Assembly (NCBI GenBank): GCA_034769895.1
Contig: CM068367.1
Location: 1,318,583,286 to 1,318,647,285 of the forward strand
DNA length: 64,000 nucleotides
Direction: 5' to 3'
DNA from: Magicicada septendecula
Lineage: Eukaryota; Arthropoda; Insecta; Hemiptera; Cicadidae
Every line of letters begins with the position of its first letter. The first letter of the stretch is position 1. Shown here one piece after another: positions 32,973 to 43,730 of this stretch. The notes beneath the pieces are model-generated. The model had not been told where the DNA came from. It worked only from the letters and a program-made list of their open reading frames with translations, and searched no databases. The translations under genes were made by a program, and so were the position numbers.

Positions 32973-33561
32973 TGTTACGACATTACACACCATGCTACGT
33001 GTTTCTCGGCTATTCCAGCGGAGCCCGGCTGTAATGTGTGTGTGTGTGTGTACATATTGCTGCTACTTGGAGATGAAGGACAATTACGTGACACTTGTCA
33101 CGCGTCCGCAGCCAAGACTGATCCAGATTTCACCGGTCCGTGCACACTGTATTCAAGGCAGTAAGCTATTCCCTCTAATGTTTTATAGTAGCATTGACGC
33201 GTAGTATGGATTATTCTGGAATCTCGGCGGGATATAAATACAAGCATTAAGCGACGCTTATTTTCAGTTTAGGCGGCGATTTATTCAAGCGAGGTTCGAG
33301 TTATTGTCGGGCGATTTACGCAATGCGTTTCAAGTGGTGTATTAGTAAAAAGTGATTATAGTGCGGACATTATTATAGTTGACATTATTATTTGTGTGGA
33401 AAGATTAACTTGAAATGATGTACGAGAATAAGCTTGTTGAATAACGTATTGATTACAAACTGTTAATTGTGATAATTAAAGCTGGTTTTCAGTGACTTTG
33501 TTAGTGTCTTATATTTTGTTTTACACTGTACCATGCGACGATCAATGAGACCGTCGTAACA
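32973..33561 (+). mobile_element. Solo LTR with ATAT target duplication
   Basis: It starts TGTTACGACATTACACACC and ends GACCGTCGTAACA, giving inverted TGTTACGAC/GTCGTAACA ends with TG...CA. ATAT flanks both sides (32969-32972 and 33562-33565). It has a complete promoter and is related to 18679-19184. No internal region is present, so it arose by LTR-LTR recombination. It sits directly at the right edge of the 35-bp satellite. Gypsy-type by the 4-bp duplication; superfamily otherwise unassigned. Confidence 0.8.
33233..33297 (+). promoter_or_regulatory. LTR core promoter: TATA, initiator, DPE
   Basis: TATAAATA at 33233-33240, TTTTCAGTTT initiator with A+1 at 33266, and GGTTC at +28 to +32 (33293-33297), which fits the arthropod DPE consensus RGWYV. 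The TATA lies 33 bases upstream of A+1. The related minus-strand LTR keeps the TCAGTT and TATA spacing. Confidence 0.65.
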
Positions 33562-33674
33562 ATATTTTATACACGTTTAGTGGTATAAATTTTGTTGTTA
33601 TTTGATTTAACGTGATAGTGAAACTGACAATAGAGAGAAACGGCAAACATCAAAACGATATTTTTAAATTTCGT
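33562..33674. other. Gap between solo LTR and LTR element
   Basis: 113 bp of AT-rich sequence. The last four bases, TCGT (33671-33674), are duplicated at 38696-38699. Confidence 0.6.
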
Positions 33675-35201
33675 TGAAACGTTTTGCACACGTTACAATT
33701 CGGGAACCTGGTTAATTGGCTCGGGTCAATTAAACAGGCTGCCATAATCTTAACAAAATCATAAATAACTATTAAGTACACAAATGTTAAATAGGGTCCC
33801 GTGAATTGAGGGATATTGACAAGGGATTTGGTAGATATATTCACTCACCTTTTGGATAACCATGACATCTCTTTATTACATAAATTTAGCAATGAGTATA
33901 TTAAAGCTAAAACATTTGTACCTCTTGTACAAAGAGAATTAGAGTAATTTAGTACTGAGTTAGCATAGTTTTTCTTTCATTAATACCCTCGGATCCGAGT
34001 ACTTCGTTTCAGCATATGATATTACATTTATAATATTTATTCTTGTGTTATCTTAAATACTGCTTTATTTAACCAAAAATTATTTAAATTAACGCATGTT
34101 ATTGCTAAACATGAAATTACATTTAATTTAATTAAATCAGTCTTTCTTGTTTTACTTAAAGTTCAGTTTTTATCTATTTAGTGTTTATCATACAATATTA
34201 TACTTCAAGTTTTGAACCACTGAATTCAAAGTTCAGTGTCACCTGTGGGTATCATCCTCGGCGAATCGGCGACTCTCTCGGTTGTCCTGGTGTCTTGTAG
34301 TTTTCTTCTGAAGATCAGGTTTCTGTTGTTGGTGAAGTTTGGAAGTCATTTTGGTCATGGTGAGTCCTGGTTCTCTCCTTTTTTAATAAGTTGTAGTGAT
34401 CGGTTGTTGTGTTGGACTTTTACACAAAAGTTTTATTCACTTGTAATCACGTCACATATTGATTCAGTTATTGAGTTTCACATTATAATTTCACCATATT
34501 TCTAATTACATACACTTTATTGTTTAGATTCCCAGAGATGTCATAGACGCTCAATTCTCATTCACACTCACTTGTTCACTACATATTTACTTTAATTATA
34601 CTAGTAGATTATATTCGCGGTTCACATGTTGTTTGAATTTATATTTAGTGCCGCTACATCTCAACTGTGAGTTTATTTACTTTTGAAAATATAATTATTA
34701 TACCGCATCTCGGCAGTATGCTGTTTACGCTTCGACCGCTCCATTGCAAGTGGTTTATTAGTTAAGGGGTGCGAGTAGTAATCTCGCTTCACTTACTATT
34801 CAGCATAAAAGTAGTTCCATATTCGATTAATATTTACTCGTTTATCCTCTGACATATTTAACTATATTTAGTTATACTACGGTATCTCTTACTTATTAAT
34901 TTATTATTGTACATCATTATGTTTTTCATCAAGTTCCGATTTAATACAATTATTAGTCATATTCACGAATAATTATGCGTGTTGATTCCGGTTTCGGCAG
35001 GTTAAAGCCGGGTTAATTATTAAGGGGTGTTATCGCAATTTTATTATAGAATTCTTTTTGGTTTTAAAACTATATATTTTGGGTATTATGGCGGGGTTAC
35101 ATTATCATTTTCTTTAGGGGTTTATGTTTAGTTTTAATGTGAGATTTTAAATTATTTTAAATTTCTTTTATTTCATTTTTTCCTCTTTTAAAATCGTCAC
35201 A
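33675..35201 (+). repeat. Left LTR of LARD-type element
   Basis: 1,527 bp, TGAAACG...CGTCACA. By eye it differs from the right LTR at about eight substitutions and one 9-bp indel (near 34129) over its last 1.49 kb, but at about seven positions within the first 34 bp. A plus-strand frame at 34236-34505 recurs in the right LTR and is not a gene. Confidence 0.82.
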
Positions 35202-37176
35202 TACTCCTCCTCTTAACAATCGACGCCGGGTGAGTATTTTACGGGTTATTAGGTGAGCAACGTACTGGGAGTATGCTCAGGGATTTCTGTGTTAAAATTT
35301 AATTTAGTACACGATTTGTTTTCTCTATATCTCTTCAAATGATCTTGTTCATTTAAATGTTCTCCTCCGTGAAATTCCCTTTATCTCACTTCTTACAATG
35401 CTAACTTATTTTTACTTCTTAATACTAATATCCGTAACTCACAATATCGTGGCCCGACTGACATCAGCTTACTCTAACTCTACAAGTTAGCTTTCAGCAT
35501 TCATTAATGATCTCTTGGCACCTTTCTGCCTCATCATTACTACCTTCAGTCGGCGCCGTTGTGACTTGTTACGTTACCTATATATAATTCTTAATTATCT
35601 CTACAGAAATCTAAAGCCAATCCCATACTTGACCTTAGATTCATTATTAATCCTAACATCTTATACTACCGAGAGAAGCGGAATTTCACGAAGATAATAA
35701 TTTTTGTTTCCTCTTTTAAATGATCAGCTGTAATACATAAACAAAAGGGCAAACACTTTACTTTCAACGATCAGCTGTTACGCTGGAATGTGGGTCAAAC
35801 TAGTTTTCTTCAAACAGTGGCATCGTTTATGCGTACAAAGGGGGAAGTTAACTCGAGGGAGAATATATCTCTATTGTTCCATTTAACAATAGCTAGCGGA
35901 CAGCTTATTAACTTGCACTGGCTTGCATCAAAGAGGGGTGGCGTGTGCGATGCGTACGCAATGTTACGGCCCGTTACCAAGCTGAGTGTTGTCTTCAATA
36001 CTGGCAGCTGGGGAATTATTTTCAAGCAGGACACAACCGGGTGTTTACATTATTCACACATATTTTTATTATTAATTTCTTTTTACTTATTCCACTAATA
36101 CACTTTTATAATTATAATTATACTAACGTGTTATAATAATTTACGATATTTATTAAACTTTTTATTTTAAATGACATTATTTATTATTATTACTTTGGTC
36201 TGATTTAAGAAACGGTTTCTTTTTTGTTTCGAACTCGTTTATTTACTTAGGGAAGCATCATTCCATAAAATTAATCAGTACACTTGTTTTGTTTAGTCAG
36301 TAGTTTATATAACTCATCGTGTCAATAGAAACACGAATTACACATTTATGCAGGCTTGTACAGGAAAACTACAGGTCTTATATTGTCGCAAAATAGACGT
36401 GTTAGAGACTGAATACTTTGACACGTACATACATGAATTGGTATAATATACAATCTAATCTCTTCACGTATAATTATATACGAGTATGTGCGTAATCTCA
36501 CACAAAATATACACTTATAAATATCGTCCATATTTTTCATATATGCTACTTAGCCTCTTTCTTTTTACATACAATTTCCTAACTGAGTGCATAGATTTAC
36601 AGAGTAGAGTATTTTATAATTGACACTAAGTACACTAAGCATTTACACAAAATAAAACCAAAAACAGTGGCGCATTTTAATAATAAAATTATTTACTTTT
36701 TTTTTAATTTTCAACAACGTCTGAAATCTTTTGTTACTGGGCAAGGGGTCACACACTTTGTAATACAATAGAGGGAGGTGATGTATTGTCTAACTCGAGG
36801 TGGCAGAGCGTAACAAAGGGATAGTTTGGTACAAGCGGTAACAGGTCATTTTCTTGCCTGAGATTGTCGTTAAACAGACAAGTTGGGGAATGCATTTTTA
36901 AACAGGTTTTACCCTGGGCTTACAATGTTTAAATTATTATTATATTATATTTAAATATCCTTACCTTATATATTATTATATTATATTATTACGCCACATA
37001 ATGATTATAAAAACACATTATCCTAATTCTGATTTTACTTACTTTAATTCTTCCTTTTGCGTATTTTAAATTAACATTCATAGAGTGAATAATTCTACCA
37101 CATACTAAATGACAAACACAGAGTATTTTATTTTGATAATTATCATTTATTCATCAATTAAGCAGAGTGGCGCATT
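35202..37176. other. Interior of LARD-type element, non-coding
   Basis: No retroviral-type protein motif in any frame. The first bases, TACTCCTCCTCTTAACAATC, do not look like a tRNA-complementary primer site. GTGGCGCATT occurs twice, at about 36668-36677 and 37168-37176, the second directly before the right LTR. Confidence 0.6.
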
Positions 37177-38695
37177 TGTAACGTTTTACCTTCGTTACAA
37201 ATGCGGGAACCTGGTTAATTGGCTCGGGTCAATTAAACAGGCTGCCATAATCTTAACAAAATCATAAATAACTATTAAGTACACAAATTTTAAATAGGGT
37301 CCCGTGAATTGAGGGATATTGACAAGGGATTTGGTAGATATGTTCACTCACCTTTTGGATAACCATGACATCTCTTTATTACATAAATTTAGCAATGAGT
37401 ATATTAAAGCTAAAACATTTGTACCTCTTGTACAAAGAGAATTAGAGTAATTTAGTACTGAGTTAGCATAGTTTTTCTTTCATTAATACCCTCGGATCCG
37501 AGTACTTCGTTTCAGCATATGATATTACATTTATAATATTTATTCTTGTGTTATCTTAAATACTGCTTTATTTAACCAAAAATTATTTAAATTAACGCAT
37601 GTTATTGCTAAACATGAAATTACATTTAAATCAGTCTTTCTTGTTTTACTTAAAGTTCAGTTTTTATCTATTTAGTGTTTATCATACAATATTATACTTC
37701 AAGTTTTGAACCACTGAATTCAAAGTTCAGTGTCACCTGTGGGTATCATCCTCGGCGAATCGGCGACTCTCTCGGTTGTCCTGGTGTCTTGTAGTTTTCT
37801 TCTGAAGATCAGGTTTCTGTTGTTGGTGAAGTTTGGAAGTCATTTTAGTCATGGTGAGTCCTGGTTCTCTCCTTTTTTAATAAGTTGTAGTGATCGCTTG
37901 TTGTGTTGGACTTTTACACAAAAGTTTTATTCACTTGTAATCACGTCACATGTTGATTTAGTTATTGAGTTTCACATTATAATTTCACCATATTTCTAAT
38001 TACATACACTTTATTGTTTAGATTCCCAGAGATGTCATAGACGCTCAATTCTCATTCACACTCACTTGTTCACTACATATTTACTTTAATTATACTAGTA
38101 GATTATATTCGCGGTTCACATGTTGTTTGAATTTATATTTAGTGCCGCTACATCTCAACTGTGAGTTTATTTACTTTTGAAAATATAATTATTATACCGC
38201 ATCTCGGCAGTATGCTGTTTACGCTTCGACCGCTCCATTGCAAGTGGTTTATTAGTTAAGGGGTGCGAGTAGTAATCTCGCTTCACTTACTATTCAGCAT
38301 AAAAGTAGTTCCATATTCGATTAATATTTACTCGTTTATCCTCTGACATATTTAACTATATTTAATTATACTACGGTATCTCTTACTTATTATTTTATTA
38401 TTGTACATCATTATGTTTTTCATCAAGTTCCGATTTAATACAATTATTAGTCATATTCACGAATAATTATGCGTGTTGATTCCGGTTTCGGCAGGTTAAA
38501 GCCGGGTTAATTATTAAGGGGTGTTATCGCAATTTTATTATAGAATTCTTTTTGGTTTTAAAACTATATATTTTGGGTATTATGGCGGGGTTACATTATC
38601 ATTTTCTTTAGGGGTTTATGTTTAGTTTTAATGTGAGATTTTAAATTATTTTAAATTTCTTTTATTTCATTTTTTCCTCTTTTAAAATCGTCACA
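37177..38695 (+). repeat. Right LTR of LARD-type element
   Basis: 1,519 bp, TGTAACG...CGTCACA, near-identical to 33675-35201 and followed by the TCGT duplication. Confidence 0.82.
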
Positions 38696-38699
38696 TCGT

Positions 38700-39231
38700 C
38701 GACCAACACCCCACGATTTGTCATAGATAAGCACAGTATAGTCAGGACGGTATATTTGTTCGTACTGTAGTTTTATTTAAATTTAAAGAAACCCTAAGTT
38801 ATCGCTTAATAAAGTGTTGCAGTCTCAGCATGTTATATTGGATTCTCTGCAACACAATTGTATAATCTAAACAACAAATAGATAAGACAATCAACTGCTT
38901 TCATATGTGTTTTGAAAGAGAATGTCGACATGGATCATGGCTGTTGTTGCGATATATTACTAAAGTGAGATAAGGACAACGGGGCTAGTTTAGAAGAACA
39001 CATTTTGAAATTTATGTTTTTAAACATAAAAAAACACTTGGTTATTTGTCTTTCCAAACGCGCTATCAAAGAATCTTATAGTTACAAATGTCTTGTGTTT
39101 AAAACAACGGAAATAAAATAATTGAGCACTAAAGAATTTGTTTCTTAACAATTTAATTTTAGTTCCAGAAAAGAAACAGCAAGAAGCTCTTATATACAAC
39201 AATTCTTCAAGTTTATATAACACATACTAAT
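38700..39231. other. Unassigned stretch
   Basis: No gene seen. Confidence 0.3.
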
Positions 39232-39272
<41 letters not shown>

Positions 39273-39440
39273 ATAAAGGCAATACCTTGTCGAGTTAGCC
39301 ACCTCTCCCTTTCTCCAGCATAGTTCTCTTTAAATCACAGTACGCTTGGAAGTTTATCTTCTTTCCCGTGTCTTTGAAGAACGCTGCTCATGTTAGTCCT
39401 CTTTGTTTTTCCCCAACACCCTTCCTTCAAAAATGTTACT
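39232..39440 (-). pseudogene. (ATC)n plus possible retrotransposon tail
   Basis: About 14 ATC/CAT triplets at 39232-39271. The adjoining minus-strand sequence carries, across frames, DLKRTMLEKGRG and LTRQGIAFI leading into the TGA triplets. This resembles the end of a non-LTR ORF running into its TGA-repeat tail. The coding call is weak; the microsatellite is certain. Confidence 0.35.
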
Positions 39441-39837
39441 TAAGAACACACTAATGTAAGAAAAAACAAACATCACCTAATTAACACTGTCTCGATAAAT
39501 AATATCAGTCACCAATTACAGACGTCCGCACATATATAATTTACGATCATCGAGAATATATAATTTAATATAAATATAAATATATAATAAATATAAATTA
39601 CGTGCAAAGAGAAATGACCCATCCTTGCCCACTATTTAGGAGTTTGAGCATTCTTCTAGTAAAATATATTTTTATCGATTAAGCTTTAAGAGTGTCTTAT
39701 ATGAGACGTGGTAGTGCTAAGGGGTTTTTAAGGAGTAGTGCTAAAGTTTATTCCGTTAAGAGTCTCACAATTGTGTAGCCAACAAATAAAGTTGTAAAAG
39801 ACTAATTTATAATAAACTTTCGAACTTTATCACTCAC

Positions 39838-40650
39838 TTGCTGTTACCCGCGGCTTCGCACGCAAATATTTGACTTTTAATAAGTATTTTAATATAATTT
39901 TTATTGTCTATGTCTATACGGCGTTCTGTCAGCTCGTACAATAATTTCGTTCTAATTAGTCAAATTATCTCCAAAGCTGTTTTCAACACTTGTACTATTT
40001 TAACTTGTACTAAATTATTATGTTGGTGCAAAAGCCTTTGGAGATTTAAAAGTACCCGTTTATAAAGCCTTTGGAGATATTTATAAAGTACCTGTTAAAT
40101 AAAAAACGCTAAATTCTTTATTTTAAGTGTTATTGTGTTACAAGCATTGTATAACACCTTAAACGTTATGTTTTCCTCAACCACGGTTTTAAATTATTTC
40201 AGCAGTAAACTAAAAACCAAAAACCGTTGTCACCTAACCTCGCAAATGAAAATAACACGTATTTTATTATGAAACTAACACGCTTTGCATTAAGTAATAG
40301 GACAATTTACAATTAGTACACTTCTTCTTTTCCACATCGTAATATATCGATACAATCGCATATTATATAAAACATCGAAAATGTACTGCAGGAATGGATA
40401 AATGTACAGTTACTATGGGAATTAATCCTGGTCTCCATGGTGTTGTACATCATTATACGCGTCAACGAAAAGGCATAAAAGGGCCTAAATCGTGCAAAAC
40501 GGGGCAAAATATCAAATTCCAAGTTAGACAGTATTTTTCGCCTTGTGTCAAAGGTTACCTGTGCAAAATGTGGTGGCAACCGGTGTAACGGTGTGGATTT
40601 GTATTCAGTACCCATAAATCTTTAGACTTTGAGTTTTATATTATAACGTT
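39838..40650 (+). repeat. Interspersed repeat P, copy 2
   Basis: It begins TGTTACCCGCGGCTTCGCAC and ends after GGTGGCAACCGGTGTAACGG, parallel to 21007-22145. It lacks the duplicated middle of copy 1 and has a small deletion near 40410-40420. Open frames at 40313-40615 on both strands have no protein motif. Confidence 0.7.
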
Positions 40651-40659
40651 GCAGAACTC

Positions 40660-42550
40660 AGTCCCTATAGGGGATCCACAAATACTGTATAACTGAAGAA
40701 AAGTAAACTAATTTAAAGAATAATGATCAAAAATATAAAATGGTATTGAGAAAATAAAAAGAAAACTAATAGACAAGAATAAGAAATGAATGAATAGACT
40801 AGACTGACAAACAAATGACTATGACCCAACCCCAGTGATTGGCCGGATAAACAATATAAAATAAACAAATGTAAACAAATAAAAAACACAAATAGTGTAT
40901 CAAATTTAGTAATGAGTATTATATAAAATTATGTAAAAGGAAGTACACTACCAATAATAAACAAGTAGACCAATTGTTAGTATATTATGTATGTTTTTAA
41001 TAGCCTTATTGAGATAAAAAAGTAAACATAAAATGTTAAAAAACTGACTATAAAATTATGTTTTAAAAACTCATATAAACCAAGAGTGAGAGGTAGGTGG
41101 GATGTGATAATAAAAAGCAGTGAAAGTGATAGAGGTGATAGTAAGGAATTAAGATAAACTATTAATAATCTTAATAAAAGAAATAAACAATGGTAATAAA
41201 GCAGAAACAATAATCAAAATGTTGATAGACAACCAATTTCATTGTGTTATCAATTAAGAAACAAAGTAGTTATGAGTGCAATAAGAAGAAAACATCCTAT
41301 ATTACCAAAATAATCACAAGGATGATAATCACAATATAATAGATGGTGTCTTGTGTTTTATAAGAAGGAATATGGCTGGATCATGAACAGACCATAAACA
41401 TATTTTTATGTTATATGTTATCATAGTAGGATTAAGTGCTAAAAAAGTGTGTAAGAGATAGTAGAAGGTATAAGCAAGCAATTGTATAAGTTTAACAATC
41501 CCAATATTACTCATCATTTGTAAAGATAGAAAAAGAATATTAGACAAGGATAGATTTTGTAAAATTATAATAACATTCATTTATTGTAAAACAGCCCAAA
41601 GTAATTCAAAAGTACACCAGGACTAAATGACAGTAAGCAGAACATATGAAAGTAATAACTAATGTTTAAACTGTGTAAAATAAGAAATCTAGACAGTTAC
41701 AGCTTAAGCCTATAAAATGCCTAACTGTCAAAATTCAGAATAAACAATTTGTAGGTAATTAACCATTTTATTTGAAAATTAAGACCAAGTAACTTCTTAA
41801 TTACAATTAGCTAACCATAATAGTATGTCAGGAATAGAATAAACAGAAAATCTAAGTGAAATATGTAATAACATAACATAAGCAAATTTTTTAAAACATT
41901 AATACATGACCAAGCCTAGCTTTGTGGGATATCAAATTAATCTTTGAAAGAAAATAGAGACATTTATGTTAATATCTCACACATTGGTAATAACACCGAG
42001 GAATAATAGCTATTATAAAATATTTATTCATTTTGAGCAAAAACTCAAGATTTATAACAATGAGTACAAATGTAGTCAACCAATATGGTAGTAGCTGGTA
42101 ACCATAACAACAAAACTTTGTTAGAAAGGAACCGTTAAAAAATTGTATCAGTCCATTATTAACGATCAAGAGAGACAGATGCCAAACTGAATTCGACTCA
42201 ATTAAAAGTGAAAAAAGAAAAATACACTCAAGATTAAAATAATATGAACTAAAGAAGTTGAACCTAGATCCATTAAACCCAGGATGACACTATAAAACCA
42301 ATTTCAATAATTAAAATTAATAAAACTTTGAATAATTAAAACAGAAGCCATCAGAAAGAGGAAAACCAAATGATGAAGAATTAATATATCAACACAGTCT
42401 GGAAGAAATACCTGTGACTCATCACAAGAAACGAGAAATATTCGGTACTGGTTATTAGCGCGTTCGCGATCTTCAACGTCAGCGTGAGATTTATTACAGA
42501 TTGACGACAACTACACTTGGGGCTTTTATAAGGGAGACCTTCTAAGAGTT
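40660..42550. other. A-rich strand-asymmetric block
   Basis: About 1.9 kb with a strongly A-rich plus strand. All long frames are on the minus strand and look compositional. A CCCTATAGGG palindrome lies at its left edge (40665-40675), and the block ends at a perfect TA palindrome (42554-42585). Confidence 0.35.
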
Positions 42551-42553
42551 AGT

Positions 42554-42585
42554 GTTACAATATATATATATATATATATTGTAAC
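42554..42585. repeat. 32-bp perfect palindrome with TA core
   Basis: GTTACAA, a TA run, then TTGTAAC; every base pairs. The same GTTACAATATAT junction occurs at 24709-24733 at the end of the T-rich block there. Confidence 0.9.
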
Positions 42586-42589
42586 TAAA

Positions 42590-43730
42590 CCCTGTATGCG
42601 GTCTTTACAAAAAAAGATAATTGAGAAAAAATTTTATTTCACAAAAAACATTTTTTCAATAAAAAAAATTTTGTTTATGTTTTATTTAATGTCTGAAATT
42701 GTGAAATAATCCTGTTTTAATGTTCTGTTAAAAATTTTAGTAATTAAGAAGGTATTTATTAATTATTGAGCACTCCTGGAAGATCTGAACCAAGTCTGGA
42801 GTTAATCAGATTAACTCCGGTCAGCAATCGATTTATGATGTTTAGTGCTGGTCCAATATCTCACTGTTAATTAATATTTTCTTCTTCTTGAAGTCTCGTT
42901 GCATTAATAAATAAACCTTAAATTAGCATGTGAAATAATAATAGATACAAACAATTGAAATAAATGGATTTATTAACAAATTTAATAAATAATCGATTTT
43001 TAATCGATTGGGAGCAATTATCGACTCCGTCTCAGGGAATAATCGATTCGTTCATACAGTGGAAAAAATTATTACAAGTATTATATAAAAAAGGTTCTTG
43101 GAGCGATTATATTAATAGTCAGAGAAGGGTCAACGAGAAAGTATAACATTAACAATTAAAGTAATTTCAATAATTATTATTTAACAATATTTAAATAATT
43201 CTGATATAATGTTTAAAAAAGTTGAATCATCAAACCATATGTAGCTTCTGACGTCACTCGATGCGGAAGGCAGAGATTCGTATTTTTCAAAGATGGCCGC
43301 TCCTAGATATGGCGAGGTTATTGGGAAAGTCGTCGTGTTAAAATCTCACAGCAAAATTACCTTCATAAATGTTTTAAATGTCCCCTCACTGGTGTAATCT
43401 GTCTAATAGGTTGTTTGGTGTGTTCTGAAGAAGTGTTCCGTGTATACTTGTATTAATTATGTTATTTGATATGTGTTCACTTCTGTGGGTTAACTGCTCA
43501 AAAAGTGGTTATGATTTGTAGCGTTAATTATCACAAATATATTGTTTTACTGTTTTAAATCACTAGTATAATGAAGTTTGGTGTTAGTTTTCACTATTGT
43601 CGCTAAAGTTTCTGTAGGTTTAATTAGAAAAGTGTTTAATTCATTTAACTCTCGCTTTACTGATATTAGTTGGTAACCGTAGTACCATTTTCTACACGGT
43701 TTTAAGGAACGTTATATCACATGAACTGTT
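42590..43730. other. Unassigned; ATCGATT cluster and CRE/YY1-like site
   Basis: ATCGATT or AATCGATT occurs about four times between 42828 and 43050, partly inside a 60-codon frame (42964-43146) without known domains. TGACGTCAC (43250-43258) followed by AAGATGGCCGCTCC (about 43291-43304) resembles a CRE plus YY1-type site as found near insect housekeeping promoters, but no exon can be shown. Confidence 0.3.

Larger units (their letters stand above)
33675..38695. mobile_element. Non-coding LTR retroelement (LARD-type), complete
   Basis: Two direct 1.5-kb repeats flank a 1,975-bp interior, with TG...CA ends and a 4-bp TCGT duplication outside (33671-33674 and 38696-38699). The longest interior open frame is about 100 codons and shows no gag, protease, RT or integrase motif, so the element must have moved using proteins of another element. 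The orientation is not certain; I assume plus because AGAGTGGCGCATT directly precedes the right repeat and could be part of a polypurine region. No clear primer-binding site follows the left LTR. The LTRs are nearly identical, so the insertion is recent. Confidence 0.82.

Noticed and set aside
34236..37999. A duplicated 89-codon frame (34236-34505 and 37730-37999)
   Set aside because: It lies inside the two LTRs and is duplicated only because the LTRs are; no protein motif.
18679..38695. Solo LTRs and the LARD element as one LTR family
   Set aside because: Their ends (TGTTACGAC/GTCGTAACA versus TGTAACG/CGTCACA), lengths and target duplications differ; the similarity is limited to a few terminal bases.
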